A stretch of DNA of 64,000 nucleotides from Rhodobacter flavimaris. GTDB lineage: Bacteria > Pseudomonadota > Alphaproteobacteria > Rhodobacterales > Rhodobacteraceae. Shown here piece after piece: positions 45,377 to 55,303 of the stretch. The position numbers were made by a program, and so were the translations under genes. The DNA lies in contig NZ_JAJUOS010000005.1 of the NCBI RefSeq assembly GCF_021378075.1, positions 124,001 to 188,000 of the forward strand, given 5' to 3'. How positions within the stretch are numbered: position 1 is the first letter of the stretch; each line of letters starts with the position of its first letter. The notes under the pieces are model-generated. The model had not been told where the DNA came from. It saw only the letters and a program-made list of their open reading frames with translations, and did not search any database.

Positions 45377-46902
45377 ACCCCGCAGAATGGCTCAACCGCA
45401 CCGTCGATGTCTTCCTCGACCGGCCCGCGCTGCTTCTGGGCAATACCGTGGTCGCGAATTATGGCGCGCTGGCCGCGCGCGTGGCATCGCTGGCCGGGTG
45501 GCTCGCCCGATCCGGCATCACGCCGGGCGACCGCGTGGCGGTCTTCGCAAAGAACTGCCCGGAATACCTGATCGCGCTTTATGGGATCTGGCATCTTGGT
45601 GCTGTCGCCGTGCCGATCAATGCCAAGCTGCACCCGCGCGAAGCCGCATGGATCATCGGCGATGCCGAGGCGCGGCTGTGCTTCGTCTCGTCCGACATGG
45701 CCGAAGATCTGGCCGAAGCGCTGAACGGCGCATCTTGCGCGCTTCAGCCGATTGCAGACCTGCCGCCGGTTTCGGACCTGCCTCGGACGGCACCGCACCC
45801 GACCCTGCCAAACGATGTGATCTGGCTCTTCTACACATCGGGCACGACCGGTCGCCCCAAGGGCGTGATGCTGACCGCGCTGAACCTTACGCTGATGACG
45901 CTGAGCTACCTTGCCGATGTGGATGACGTCGCCCCCGAAGATGCCATCCTTTACGCGGCGCCGATGTCGCATGGCGCGGGGCTTTACAACTTCGTCCATA
46001 TCATGCGCGGCGCGCGCCATGTGGTTCCGCTCTCGGCCGGGTTCGACGCGCAGGAGGTGCTGGAGCTAAGCGCGGAAGTGGGGCCGATCTCGATGTTCGC
46101 CGCGCCAACGATGGTGCGTCGTCTGGTCGATGCTGCCCGCGAGAGCGGCGGGTTCGAGGGCATCAAGACGGTGATCTACGGCGGCGGGCCGATGTATCTG
46201 GCCGATATCGTCGAGGCGGTCGAAGTCATGGGCCCGCGCTTCGTGCAGATTTATGGCCAGGGCGAATGCCCGATGGCGATCACCTCGCTGACCCGCGCCG
46301 AGGTCGCCGACCGCAGCGCGCCGAACTGGAAGGCACGGCTCGGCTCGGTCGGGCGGGCGCAAAGCTGCGTGCGGCTGCGAATCCTGCGTGCCGACGGCAC
46401 AGAGGCCGACACGGGCGAGGTGGGCGAAGTCGCGGTGCAGGGCACGCTGGTGATGGCGGGCTACTGGACGGGCCATTCGAACGGCGCCGAAAGCACTGCG
46501 AAGGCCATTCGCGACGGCTGGCTGATGACCGGGGACATGGGCGCGCTTGATGCCGACGGGTATCTCACGCTGCATGATCGCTCCAAGGATGTGATCATTT
46601 CGGGCGGCACGAACATCTACCCGCGCGAGGTCGAGGAGGTCTTGCTGACCCACCCCGACGTGCACGAGGTCTCCGTCGTCGGTCGCCCCGATCCCGAATG
46701 GGGCGAAGACGTCGTGGCCTTCGTCGTGTTCCGGCCCGACGCCGCTGTCCCCGAGGCCGAGCTTGACGCCCTGTGCCTGGCCAATATCGCCCGCTTCAAG
46801 CGCCCGAAAAGCTATTACGTCGTGCCCGAACTGCCCAAGAACAACTACGGCAAGGTGCTCAAGAACGCATTGCGCGACCAACTCAAGGAGATGACGAAAT
46901 GA
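45373..46902 (+). CDS. AMP-dependent acyl-CoA ligase
   Basis: 509 residues of the ANL superfamily; activates a carboxylic acid with ATP and CoA. Seen: phosphate loop FYTSGTTGRPKGVM, IYGQGECPM (variant of YGxTE), MTGDMGALDADGYL, hinge DRSKDVIISGGTNIYPREVE, and C-terminal Lys in NNYGKVLKN. The acid is unknown; the neighbours suggest a hydroxy- or branched-chain acid. Translationally coupled on both sides by ATGA. Confidence 0.92.
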   Translation: MNPAEWLNRTVDVFLDRPALLLGNTVVANYGALAARVASLAGWLARSGITPGDRVAVFAKNCPEYLIALYGIWHLGAVAVPINAKLHPREAAWIIGDAEARLCFVSSDMAEDLAEALNGASCALQPIADLPPVSDLPRTAPHPTLPNDVIWLFYTSGTTGRPKGVMLTALNLTLMTLSYLADVDDVAPEDAILYAAPMSHGAGLYNFVHIMRGARHVVPLSAGFDAQEVLELSAEVGPISMFAAPTMVRRLVDAARESGGFEGIKTVIYGGGPMYLADIVEAVEVMGPRFVQIYGQGECPMAITSLTRAEVADRSAPNWKARLGSVGRAQSCVRLRILRADGTEADTGEVGEVAVQGTLVMAGYWTGHSNGAESTAKAIRDGWLMTGDMGALDADGYLTLHDRSKDVIISGGTNIYPREVEEVLLTHPDVHEVSVVGRPDPEWGEDVVAFVVFRPDAAVPEAELDALCLANIARFKRPKSYYVVPELPKNNYGKVLKNALRDQLKEMTK

Positions 46903-47702
46903 CGGATCTGGCTGGGAAATGCGCCCTCGTGACGGGCTCGGTTCAGGGCATCGGGCTTGAGATCGCGCGCGCCCTTGCATCCGCAGGGGCCGCCATCGCG
47001 GTGCACGGGCTTGCCGATGCCGCGCAGGCCGAGGCCGCCTGCGCCGCGCTGATCGATGCCGGTGCCCCCGAGGCCCGGTTCTTCGGTCACGACCTATCGG
47101 ACCCGAACGCCGCAGGCAGGCTGGTGCAGGAGGCGGCGGCATGGCGCCCGATCGACATTCTGGTCAACAACGCCGGGATCCAGCACACCGCCTCGATCGC
47201 GGATATGCCGATGGAGACCTTCCAGCGTATCCTGTCGATCAACCTCACCGCCGCTTTCGCCACCATGCAGGCCGCCCTGCCGGGCATGGCCGCGCGGGGC
47301 TATGGCCGGGTGATCAACATTGCCTCGGTGCATGGACTGGTGGCCTCGGTGAACAAGGCGCCCTATGTCGCCTCGAAATTCGGGCTGGTCGGAATGTCGC
47401 GCGTCGCCGCGCTGGAATATGCCGCCGCAGGCAGCCGCGAAAGCGGCGGGGTGACGGTGAACTGCATCTGTCCCGGCTGGACCGAAACTGCGATCATCGA
47501 GCCGCAAATCGCCGCCCGCGCAGCATTGCACGGCGGCGACCGCTCGGCGGGAGTGGCCGATCTGCTGGCGGAAAAACAGCCCTCGCGCCGCACCTCGGTC
47601 GCGGCGGAAATCGGTGCGTTGGCGCTTTGGCTGTGCAATCCGATCGCGCATAACCTGACCGGCGCGTCGATCCCCGTTGACGGAGGCTGGACCGCGCAGT
47701 GA
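46899..47702 (+). CDS. SDR, 3-hydroxybutyrate dehydrogenase-like
   Basis: 267 residues. Seen: TGSVQGIG cofactor loop, ILVNNAGIQHTASIADMP, INIASVHGLVASVNKAPYVASKFG with the Ser-Tyr-Lys triad, and VNCICPGWTETAIIEPQI, typical of D-3-hydroxybutyrate dehydrogenases. C-terminal SIPVDGGWTAQ is a normal SDR end. It may oxidise a 3-hydroxyacid before or after the ligase and thiolase steps. Coupled to the ligase by ATGA. Confidence 0.87.
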   Translation: MTDLAGKCALVTGSVQGIGLEIARALASAGAAIAVHGLADAAQAEAACAALIDAGAPEARFFGHDLSDPNAAGRLVQEAAAWRPIDILVNNAGIQHTASIADMPMETFQRILSINLTAAFATMQAALPGMAARGYGRVINIASVHGLVASVNKAPYVASKFGLVGMSRVAALEYAAAGSRESGGVTVNCICPGWTETAIIEPQIAARAALHGGDRSAGVADLLAEKQPSRRTSVAAEIGALALWLCNPIAHNLTGASIPVDGGWTAQ

Positions 47703-47772
47703 CGCAAGGCCTCCGTGGTGGACAGCTTTGAAGGCGCGCGAACAGAAGGAGACTCGAACCGCCGGATCATAC

Positions 47773-47800
47773 TTGACTGTTATTATCGGAATCATTTATC
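47773..47800 (+). promoter_or_regulatory. Promoter and AT-rich Fur-like site before the TonB receptor
   Basis: TTGACT (47773-47778) as a -35 is overlapped by GTTATTATCGGAATCATTTATC (47779-47800), which read on the other strand (GATAAATGATTCCGATAATAAC) resembles a Fur-type iron box. A TTTATC -10 lies 16 bases after the -35. No consensus check was possible. Confidence 0.5.
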
Positions 47801-47870
47801 GCCGCCGTAAGGAAGCCAAGCCTCTTTGTCTTAGCCACCCATCCGAACAGGACAGACAAAGAGGAACGCA

Positions 47871-50243
47871 ATGCGCAGCACCCAGTCCACGGCCTCCCTG
47901 AGGTCGGTGAATTTCACGTCGCGAGGGACGACCAACCGCAATCAGTCACTGGCATTGGCCACACTCGCGGCGCTTGGCTCGGCCAGCCCCGCGCTGGCTC
48001 AGGATACCACCCAGACCGGCGTCATCTTGCTGCCGGTGCTTGAGGTCGAGACGAGCGAACCCGCGCAGAAGCCAGCAACCGCCTCCGGCACGGCGACTGC
48101 GTCGGCAGCCACCACCACCGCAGCGCCGACCGAGGCCGAAGCCCCCGCCGCCGCGCCAAGCCCCGTTGCGGGCGCGGGCGGGCTTTCGCCCTATGCAGAC
48201 CCGCAGGCTGGCTACAAGGCCGTCAGCTCGGGCAATTCGCTGCTGAACCAGCCACTCAGCCAGACAGCGCGCACGGTGAACGCGGTTACGGCGGAGGTTC
48301 TGGCCGACAAGAACGCCACCTCGATCCGCGAGCTTGCGCGCACCACCCCCGGTGTGACGCTTGGCACCGGCGAGGGCGGGAATGCCTTTGGCGACGTTCT
48401 TTACATCCGCGGCTTCAAGGCGACGAACGACACCTATATCGACGGGGTGCGCGATTCCGGCGCGGCGATCCGCGAGACCTTCCAGACCGAGCAGGTCGAG
48501 ATCACCAAGGGCCCCTCGGGCTCGATCGCCGGGCGCGGCACCACGGGCGGTGCGGTCAACGTGATAACCAAGAAGCCGCAGGCCGACGATTTCACCGAGA
48601 CCGAGACGACCGTGGGCACCGACGGGCTGCTGCGCCAGACCATCGACTGGAACAAGGTCTGGGATGAGCGGCTGAGCACGCGGGTCAACGCAATGGCACA
48701 GGTCGGCGATGTGCCCGGCCGCGACGGCGTCTATGACGACCGCCGGGGCCTGTCGGTTGCTGCCGAATACAAGGCCAGCGATGCGCTGACGCTTGAGTTG
48801 AGCGCCTATCACCTCGAGATGAACCAGCAATCGGACTGGGGTATTCCTTGGATCGACGGCGGCCCCGCGACCGAGACGGTCGGGCTGGACCGCGACACCT
48901 GGTATGGCATCGCCGATCGCGATTTCCAGGATGGCACGCAGGATATAGCGACCTTCGGGGCGAGCTATGCTTTCGACAACGGGCTGAAACTGTCGAACCG
49001 CACCCGGATCGGCCGCAGCACCATCGACTATATCGCCTCGGTGCCTTCGTCGTATGACAGCACGACGGGCACCGTCACCACCTCGATGAAGTCGAGCTAC
49101 CAGGTCAACCGGATGCTCTCGAACACGACCGAGGGTGCGTTCAGCCTGGATACCGGCCCGATAAGCCATGACTTCGTGATCGGCTTCCAGGTGTCGCGCG
49201 AAGAGATCGAGCAGCAGGCCTATTCGGGGCTGGATTCCGAGGATTACGGCGGGCTGACCGGCACGACCTGCTCGGGCGTGGATCTTTACAACCCCGATAC
49301 CTCGGCCTGCTGGGCCGCGGGCGCGGCGCTGCCGCTGTCGGGCAACCCGCGCACGACGACGGTCGATACGACCTCGCTCTACCTGACCGACACGTTCAAG
49401 CTTTCGGAGCAGTTGACCGCGAACCTCGGCGCACGGGTCGACGATTACGACATCACCCGCGAGGGTTCGGGCTACAGCTACGCCCGGCAGGACACGATGT
49501 TCAACTGGAACGCGGGCCTGACCTACAAGCTGAACGACCAGGGCATGGTCTATGCCTCGATCGCCACCTCGTCGAACCCGATGGGGCAGGAACTGGACGC
49601 AGGCGGCGGCAGCTACAACGGGCTCGACGAGGCAGGGCAATTGCTTGACCCCGAAGAGAACACCGCAATCGAGATCGGCACCAAGTGGGAGTGGGAACAT
49701 CTTCTGTTCACCGCAGCGGCCTTCCAGACCACCAAGGACAATGCGCGCGAAACAACCGGGCGCGGTGCGGCGGCGGTCACGGCCGACAGCGGCAAGTACC
49801 GCATCCGCGGTGTCGAACTGGGCGTCGCCGGGAAGGTCGCCGAGCGGCTCTCGCTCTATGGCGGTGCGGTGCTGATGAATTCCGAGATCCTGGAAAGCGC
49901 CGACAGCAGCGCCATCGGCACCCGCCTGGCCAATACCGCGCATCAAAGCTTCAACCTGCTTGCGAAATACGCGCTGGACAATCGCTGGACGATTGGCGGT
50001 CAGGCGACCTGGCGCGGGCCGATGACGCTTGGCACCTTCGCCGAGAACGGCAACAAGCTGCCCGGCTATTGGCGCTTCGATGCGATGGCGGAATACGAGC
50101 TGACCCAGACGACCGTCCTGTCGGCGCGCATCGACAACCTGACAGACGAAACCTACTACGACGCGGCTTACCGCTCGGGGACGCCGTTTGTCTATGTCGC
50201 GCCCGGCCGGTCGGCCTCGATCTCTCTCAAGATGAAGTTCTGA
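47871..50243 (+). CDS. TonB-dependent siderophore receptor (Fiu-like)
   Basis: 790 residues with a long signal region (cleavage after PALA, about 43) and a TonB box-like [10 protein letters not shown] low-complexity Ala/Pro/Thr stretch follows (60-95). Plug domain: [50 protein letters not shown] and [27 protein letters not shown]. The barrel ends with [18 protein letters not shown] and the terminal Phe. Catecholate siderophore receptors of the Fiu/PiuA type have this plug and the next gene as neighbour. It starts the iron operon. Confidence 0.95.
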   Translation: MRSTQSTASLRSVNFTSRGTTNRNQSLALATLAALGSASPALAQDTTQTGVILLPVLEVETSEPAQKPATASGTATASAATTTAAPTEAEAPAAAPSPVAGAGGLSPYADPQAGYKAVSSGNSLLNQPLSQTARTVNAVTAEVLADKNATSIRELARTTPGVTLGTGEGGNAFGDVLYIRGFKATNDTYIDGVRDSGAAIRETFQTEQVEITKGPSGSIAGRGTTGGAVNVITKKPQADDFTETETTVGTDGLLRQTIDWNKVWDERLSTRVNAMAQVGDVPGRDGVYDDRRGLSVAAEYKASDALTLELSAYHLEMNQQSDWGIPWIDGGPATETVGLDRDTWYGIADRDFQDGTQDIATFGASYAFDNGLKLSNRTRIGRSTIDYIASVPSSYDSTTGTVTTSMKSSYQVNRMLSNTTEGAFSLDTGPISHDFVIGFQVSREEIEQQAYSGLDSEDYGGLTGTTCSGVDLYNPDTSACWAAGAALPLSGNPRTTTVDTTSLYLTDTFKLSEQLTANLGARVDDYDITREGSGYSYARQDTMFNWNAGLTYKLNDQGMVYASIATSSNPMGQELDAGGGSYNGLDEAGQLLDPEENTAIEIGTKWEWEHLLFTAAAFQTTKDNARETTGRGAAAVTADSGKYRIRGVELGVAGKVAERLSLYGGAVLMNSEILESADSSAIGTRLANTAHQSFNLLAKYALDNRWTIGGQATWRGPMTLGTFAENGNKLPGYWRFDAMAEYELTQTTVLSARIDNLTDETYYDAAYRSGTPFVYVAPGRSASISLKMKF

Positions 50244-50261
50244 GCTTCGGGCTTCGATGCC

Positions 50262-50289
50262 CCGGGCTGCCATCGGCTGCCCGGGGTCC
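50262..50289 (+). terminator. Hairpin between the receptor and piuC genes
   Basis: CCCCGGGC/GCCCGGGG stem with no T tract. It might attenuate or stabilise rather than terminate. Confidence 0.35.
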
Positions 50290-50307
50290 GTTCACAGGAG
50301 TGGCACC

Positions 50308-50991
50308 ATGCTGATAACCCTCGACGATATCCTCAGCCCGGCCGAGGTGGCCGATTTTCGCGCAATCCTTGAGCGGGCCGAATGGCAGGACGGCCGCGCC
50401 ACCGCAGGCGCGCAATCGGCCGAGATCAAGCGCAATGCGCAGATCCCGCTCAACAGCCCGATCCTGCCCGGTCTGCAACAGAGACTGGTGCGCGCCTTGA
50501 CCAGCCACCCGGTCTGGGTCTCGGCGGCGCTGCCCGCGCAGATCCTGCCGCCAATGTTCAACCGCTATGCTGGCGGGCAGACTTTCGGCGTTCATGTCGA
50601 CAATGCCATCCGCGTCATCCCCGGCGAGGGCCGCCAGATCCGCACCGATGTCAGCTGCACGGTCTTTCTGTCCGAACCCGAGGAATACGACGGCGGCGAG
50701 CTGGTGATCGAGGGGCACTACGGCGCGCAGGCGGTGAAACTTCCTGCGGGCTCCGCGGTGATCTATCCCGCGACCTCGCTGCATCAGGTCACCCCCGTCA
50801 CACGGGGCTGCCGCGTTGCCAGTTTCTTCTGGGTTCAGTCGATGATGCGCGATGCACAACGCCGCGAGATGCTCTTCGACCTCGACCAGTCCATCCAGTC
50901 CCTTGGGGAGCAACTCGGGGCGAATACGCCCGAGGTCGTGCGCCTGACCGGGATCTACCACAACCTGATCCGCCAATGGGCCGAGGTTTGA
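50308..50991 (+). CDS. piuC: Fe(II)/2-oxoglutarate PKHD-type hydroxylase (PiuC/YbiX)
   Basis: 227 residues. Seen: HVD (His96, Asp98), His159 in TSLHQVTP and Arg169 in [14 protein letters not shown], the full iron and cosubstrate set of 2-OG dioxygenases. Family members accompany Fiu/PiuA siderophore receptors; their substrate is not settled. CAGGAG precedes the ATG. It lies between the receptor and exbB, and its stop is one base from the exbB start. Confidence 0.95.
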   Translation: MLITLDDILSPAEVADFRAILERAEWQDGRATAGAQSAEIKRNAQIPLNSPILPGLQQRLVRALTSHPVWVSAALPAQILPPMFNRYAGGQTFGVHVDNAIRVIPGEGRQIRTDVSCTVFLSEPEEYDGGELVIEGHYGAQAVKLPAGSAVIYPATSLHQVTPVTRGCRVASFFWVQSMMRDAQRREMLFDLDQSIQSLGEQLGANTPEVVRLTGIYHNLIRQWAEV

Positions 50992-50992
50992 C

Positions 50993-51817
50993 ATGACCGT
51001 ATCTTCCGCATCGAACGCAACGCTGATCGGCTGGGTTGACGCCGCCGGACTCGTCGAGCTGGCGGAGGCCCTGCGCGCCGCCGCCGAGACCGAGGCGCTT
51101 ACACCGCTGGCCATGTTCATGGATGCCGACTGGGTCGTCAAATCGGTGATGCTTGGTCTGCTGCTCGCCTCGGTTCTCGCCTGGGCGATCTGGGGTGGAA
51201 AGCTTTTGCAGGTGCTACTCGCCTCCCGGCGGCTGCGGCGCGATTACGCGTCAGTGCTGCGGCATGGAAAGCTGGGCGCAGAGGTCGCGCGCACCGGCGC
51301 CGTCGGACGGATGCAGCAGGCGGCGATGAATGAGCGCACAGCCTCGACCGGCCTGGGCACGGCGGGCATCAAGGAGCGCACCGCCATCGACCTCGTGCGG
51401 ATCGAGGCCGGGGCAGCGCGCGCCATGCAATCGGGCGTGACGGTGATCGGCTCGATCGGCTCGACCGCGCCCTTTGTGGGTCTTTTCGGCACCGTCTGGG
51501 GGATCATGAATGCCTTCGTGGGCATCGCCGAGTCCGGCACCACGAACCTGTCGGTCGTCGCCCCCGGCATCGCCGAGGCGCTTCTGGCCACGGCCATCGG
51601 GCTGGTCGCCGCGATCCCGGCCGTGCTGCTCTACAACCACCTGACGCGGGTCGTGGCTGGCTACCGGATCGCGCTGGCCGATGCCGCCGCGCTGGTCGAG
51701 CGCACATTGTCGCGCGATCTCGACCGCGATGGTATCGATGCGCCGGAGCAGAACGACATCGTTGCGCTGCGACTGCCACCCGAGGCGGATCTGCCCCGCC
51801 TTCAGGTTGCGGAGTAA
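50993..51817 (+). CDS. exbB: Energy-transducing protein ExbB
   Basis: 274 residues, MotA/TolQ/ExbB proton channel. Long first helix (VKSVMLGLLLASVLAWAIWGGKLL), cytoplasmic basic region, then the paired C-terminal helices with GSTAPFVGLFGTVWGIMNAFVGIA and PGIAEALLATAIGLVAAIPAVLLYNH. It forms the motor complex with ExbD and TonB in the inner membrane. The N-terminal 40 residues are variable. Confidence 0.95.
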   Translation: MTVSSASNATLIGWVDAAGLVELAEALRAAAETEALTPLAMFMDADWVVKSVMLGLLLASVLAWAIWGGKLLQVLLASRRLRRDYASVLRHGKLGAEVARTGAVGRMQQAAMNERTASTGLGTAGIKERTAIDLVRIEAGAARAMQSGVTVIGSIGSTAPFVGLFGTVWGIMNAFVGIAESGTTNLSVVAPGIAEALLATAIGLVAAIPAVLLYNHLTRVVAGYRIALADAAALVERTLSRDLDRDGIDAPEQNDIVALRLPPEADLPRLQVAE

Positions 51818-51820
51818 GCC

Positions 51821-52273
51821 ATGGCTGTGCGTCTGTCCGAGGCCGGGGACGATCTGGCCGCGCATTCCGAAATCAACATCACGCCGTTCATCGACGTGAT
51901 GCTGGTGCTTCTGATCATCTTCATGGTCGCCGCCCCGCTCTCGACCGTCGATGTTCCGGTTGAGCTGCCCGTCGCAACAGCAGCCCCTGCCCCGCGCCCG
52001 ACCGAGCCGGTGATCGTCACCGTGAACGAAGAGCTTGCCGTGATCGTCGGCGATCGCGAGGTCACGCTGGCCGAGCTACCGATGGAGCTTGATATCCTCA
52101 CCACGCTCAACCGCGACACGCGGATCTACATCTCGGCCGATCGCGCCGTGCCCTATGGCGAGATGATGGCCGTGATGAACAAGATGCGCGGGGCGGGCTA
52201 CCTCAAGATCGGGCTTGTCGGGCTGGAGGGCGAGGACGATGCCACACCCGCCCGCGCGGAGCGCCAGCCATGA
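51821..52273 (+). CDS. exbD: Biopolymer transport protein ExbD
   Basis: 150 residues. Single N-terminal helix NITPFIDVMLVLLIIFMVAAPL with the essential Asp in FIDV, then a periplasmic domain ending AERQP. Three bases separate it from exbB, and its stop overlaps the tonB start. Confidence 0.95.
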   Translation: MAVRLSEAGDDLAAHSEINITPFIDVMLVLLIIFMVAAPLSTVDVPVELPVATAAPAPRPTEPVIVTVNEELAVIVGDREVTLAELPMELDILTTLNRDTRIYISADRAVPYGEMMAVMNKMRGAGYLKIGLVGLEGEDDATPARAERQP

Positions 52274-53088
52274 GCCTCGTCTTCTCGCCCCGGCGCGGGC
52301 CTGCGCTGCTTTTGGGCGCGGGCCTCAGCCTGACCGCGCATCTGGCACTTGCCGGGATCTGGCTTGCGCAGCCGCAGCCGCTCAGCGATCCCGCGCTTGA
52401 TCCGGGCCTGAAGGGGCGCGAGTTCATCGACCTCGCGCCGGTCGAAATGCTACTGGCCGCGCCCGAGACAGACCTGGCCGAAGGCGATCCGGCGCAAGAC
52501 AGTCAGGCCGCCCTCGACAGCCCCGCCGAGCGCGAGCTGGCCAAGGCAACCGACGACCCGCTGCTGGCGCAGATCCCCATCGCGGTCGAAGACCCCGAGC
52601 TTCAGTTCCGCATCGCAAATCCGCTGGAGGACGATCAGTCGGACACCGACGCCAAGGAAACCCCGACCGAAGTTCAGCGCGAGCATGTCGAAACCCCGGC
52701 CGCGGCAAGTCAGGCCGCTGCTCCGCGACCAAGCGCCGGTCAGGATGCGCAATCGGGTGCGACCGATACCGAAATCGGTCTGAACGACGACGAGAAGGCA
52801 CAGATCGCCGATTGGCAAAAAGACCTCGTGCTGGCGCTGGCGCGGGCCAAGACCTATCCGTCCGCCGCCCGCAAGGCGCGCGCCGAGGGTAAGGTGACCA
52901 TCTCGTTCACGCTGGATCGCTACGGGCGCGTGCAGGCGCGTGCGGTTTCCGAAAGCTCGGGCTGGCCGGTGCTGGATCGCGCGGCGCTGGCTCTGATCGA
53001 CGAGTTTGATCGCCTGCCCGCGCCGCCCGCCGCCATGGGCAGCGGCCCGTTCGAGATGCGCTTCCCGATCGCCTATGCCTTCAAGTGA
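52270..53088 (+). CDS. tonB: Energy transducer TonB
   Basis: 272 residues. N-terminal anchor LLGAGLSLTAHLALAGIWLA with the Ser-x3-His motif, a long acidic/Pro-Ala-rich periplasmic linker, and a C-terminal domain (TYPSAARKARAEGKVTISFTLDRYGRV...LDRAALALIDEFDRLP). Coupled to exbD by ATGA. It converges on the FMN oxidase with an 8-base overlap. Confidence 0.93.
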   Translation: MSLVFSPRRGPALLLGAGLSLTAHLALAGIWLAQPQPLSDPALDPGLKGREFIDLAPVEMLLAAPETDLAEGDPAQDSQAALDSPAERELAKATDDPLLAQIPIAVEDPELQFRIANPLEDDQSDTDAKETPTEVQREHVETPAAASQAAAPRPSAGQDAQSGATDTEIGLNDDEKAQIADWQKDLVLALARAKTYPSAARKARAEGKVTISFTLDRYGRVQARAVSESSGWPVLDRAALALIDEFDRLPAPPAAMGSGPFEMRFPIAYAFK

Positions 53089-54136
53089 CCTCGGGGCGGT
53101 AAAGCCGCTCGGCGGTGATCTCGGCCAGTCTCTCGCACCCCATCAGGCCCATGGTCACGGCGAACTCGTCATGCAGGCGGCGCAGGCAGGTCGAAACGCC
53201 CTGCGCCCCGCCAAGCGCCAGCGCGTAGAAGACGGGCCGCCCGAGCAGCGCGGCATCGGCCCCTAGCGCCAGCGCGCGAAACAGATCCTCGCCCGAGCGG
53301 ATGCCGCCATCGACAAGGATCAGCGCATGCGGGAAGGCCGCGCGGATCTGTGGCAGAACCTGCGCGGTAGCCGGCAGCCCCTCTAGCACGCGACCGCCAT
53401 GGTTCGACACGATGACACCTGCGCAGCCAGCCTCCAGCGCGGCGCGCGCCGAGGCGGGCGACATCACGCCCTTGGCCAGAACGGGTAAGGCCACCTCGGC
53501 GCATAGCGTGGCCAGGTCGGCCCAGTCCGGCGCGGCGGCCATCGCACCAGCAATCGGGTTTTCGGCTTGCCGGCTCGCCTGCGCCGGCAGCGCATCCAGC
53601 ATGACCGGCCGGACCCCGTCGGGCAGCGCAAACCCGGCGTCGATCTCGGCATTGCGGATCCCGTTGAGCGGGGCGTCCATCGTAACGACAAGCGCCTCGG
53701 CCCCGGCGGCGATCGCGGCTTCGACCAAGGCGCGTGTCGCGCGGCGGTCTGGCTGGAGGTAGAGCTGGAACCAGAACGGTCCCGCGGCGACCTGATCTGG
53801 CGGCAGCGATGTCTGGCATGACAGCACGAAGCCTGCACCTTGGGCCGCCGCGGCAAGCGCGGTGGCGCGTTCGCCATCAGGATGTGCCAGGAGCTGATAG
53901 GCCATCGGCGCGACCAGGCAGGGAAAGCGATACCGACGCCCGAACAGATCCAACCCGCAGTCGAGATCGCGCAACCGACGACCGAGCGCGGGATCCAGCA
54001 AGACACGTCCCCAGGCCTCGCGGTTGCGCCGGATCGCTGCGCCATGCCCCGCGCCACCGGAAACATAGGCATATGCCTGCGCCGAAAGGGTATCGCGGGC
54101 GTGGGGTTCGTAGTGATCCAGGGCCAGTCGGTGCAT
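53081..54136 (-). CDS. FMN-dependent alpha-hydroxy acid oxidase/dehydrogenase
   Basis: 351 residues, TIM barrel of the LldD/glycolate oxidase family. Seen: YAYVSGGAGHGAAIRRN (FMN-binding N-terminal), LVAPMAYQLLAHPDGE, FWFQLYLQPDR, the catalytic Lys in LPVLAKGVMSP and VSNHGGRVLEGLP with the catalytic His, then LVDGGIRSGEDLFRALALGADAALLGRP. Substrate such as lactate or glycolate not determined. Downstream of tonB but opposite strand. Confidence 0.9.
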   Translation of the reverse strand: MHRLALDHYEPHARDTLSAQAYAYVSGGAGHGAAIRRNREAWGRVLLDPALGRRLRDLDCGLDLFGRRYRFPCLVAPMAYQLLAHPDGERATALAAAAQGAGFVLSCQTSLPPDQVAAGPFWFQLYLQPDRRATRALVEAAIAAGAEALVVTMDAPLNGIRNAEIDAGFALPDGVRPVMLDALPAQASRQAENPIAGAMAAAPDWADLATLCAEVALPVLAKGVMSPASARAALEAGCAGVIVSNHGGRVLEGLPATAQVLPQIRAAFPHALILVDGGIRSGEDLFRALALGADAALLGRPVFYALALGGAQGVSTCLRRLHDEFAVTMGLMGCERLAEITAERLYRPEVT

Positions 54137-54213
54137 GAGTTACATTTTCAGAGCATTTCGCTCAACTAATGCATCAGCTGCGCCCGATTGGCAATGTATT
54201 GGCATACAGATGA

Positions 54214-54237
54214 AAACGGCCCCCGCAGGGGCCGTTT
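54214..54237 (-). terminator. Terminator of the diheme peroxidase gene
   Basis: AAACGGCCCC and GGGGCCGTTT pair over a CGCA loop; read on the minus strand four T residues follow. Confidence 0.8.
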
Positions 54238-54259
54238 GAAGCAGAAATCGGGACCGGCC

Positions 54260-55303
54260 TTACATCGGCGCCGGTTTCGGTGTGTTGATCGTGCGTGCGG
54301 GCAGCGTCGGATGAACGACCTCGGGCTGTTCGCCGGTCAGCGTGCCAAGGAACGCCACGATATCGTCAATCTGGGCGTCCTCAAGCTCGGCGCCAAGCTG
54401 CGAATTCGCCATGATCGCCACGGCCTCCTTCAGATCCCAGACCTTGCCGGAATGAAAGTAGGGTGCGGTCAACGCGATGTTACGCAGCGGTGCCGCCCGG
54501 AAGACATATTCGTCATCAGCCGTTTCCGACACCGCGAAACGCCCTTTGTCGCCCTCGGGCAGAACCGCCGCGCCGGGTTTCTCAACCACGCCGAAGGGAT
54601 AGTAATCCTGCCCGCCGACGTTGATCCCCGCATGACACGCGGCACAGCCGGTATCGACAAACAGCTGAAGCCCGTTCTTTTCCTGATCGGAAATCGCCCC
54701 GTCCTGGCCCATCAGGAACTGGTCAAAGCGCGAGTTCGGCGTAATCAGCGTGGCCTCGAAGGCCTCGATCGCCAGGGCGAAATTGTCGAAACTGATCGGG
54801 TCGCTCTCACCGGGGAAAGCCGCATCGAAACCCTCTACATAGCCCGGCATCGATTTGAGCGTGGCCACGACATTGTCGGGAGTGTTGTTCATCTCGACGC
54901 CGGCCTGCACGGGCCCCTTGGCCTGCGCCGCGAGGTCGGGCGCGCGGCCATCCCAGAACTGGGCGATGTTGAACACAGCATTGAGCATCGTGGGCGCATT
55001 GCGTGGCCCCGCCTGCCAGCCATGACCGACCGAGGTCTCCAGCCCGTCGACGCCGCCGATCCCGACGTTATGGCACGATTGGCACGAGAAAAGGCCCGAA
55101 CGCGACATCCGCGGATCGAAGAAAAGCTTGGCCCCAAGATCGACACGGTCACGGCTGATGACGTTGTTTTCGAGCATCGGCGCCTGAAGCGGGATCGGCT
55201 CGAAATACTCCTTCGCCATGGAACGCAATGCCGCATCGTCGGCCTGCGCCCCTCCGGCTAGGATTAGCGTCGTAGCGAATGCGGGTGTCAGGATAGGTCT
55301 CAT
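54260..55303 (-). CDS. ccpA: Diheme cytochrome c peroxidase (CcpA/MauG family)
   Basis: 347 residues with a signal peptide (cleavage near AQA-DD, 21). Two c-type heme sites CQSCH (74-78) and CAACH (220-224); conserved FFDPRMSRSGLFSCQSCH, HGWQAGPRNAPTMLNAVFN and LRNIALTAPYFHSGKVWDLKEAV. It reduces hydrogen peroxide in the periplasm with electrons from cytochrome c. The Irr-like palindrome about 85 bases upstream of the ATG suggests iron/heme control. Heme attachment would use the ccm genes at the right end. Confidence 0.93.
   Translation of the reverse strand: MRPILTPAFATTLILAGGAQADDAALRSMAKEYFEPIPLQAPMLENNVISRDRVDLGAKLFFDPRMSRSGLFSCQSCHNVGIGGVDGLETSVGHGWQAGPRNAPTMLNAVFNIAQFWDGRAPDLAAQAKGPVQAGVEMNNTPDNVVATLKSMPGYVEGFDAAFPGESDPISFDNFALAIEAFEATLITPNSRFDQFLMGQDGAISDQEKNGLQLFVDTGCAACHAGINVGGQDYYPFGVVEKPGAAVLPEGDKGRFAVSETADDEYVFRAAPLRNIALTAPYFHSGKVWDLKEAVAIMANSQLGAELEDAQIDDIVAFLGTLTGEQPEVVHPTLPARTINTPKPAPM

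Noticed and set aside
47946..50273. 775-codon frame antisense to the TonB receptor
   Set aside because: Arg/Gly-rich shadow with no domain.
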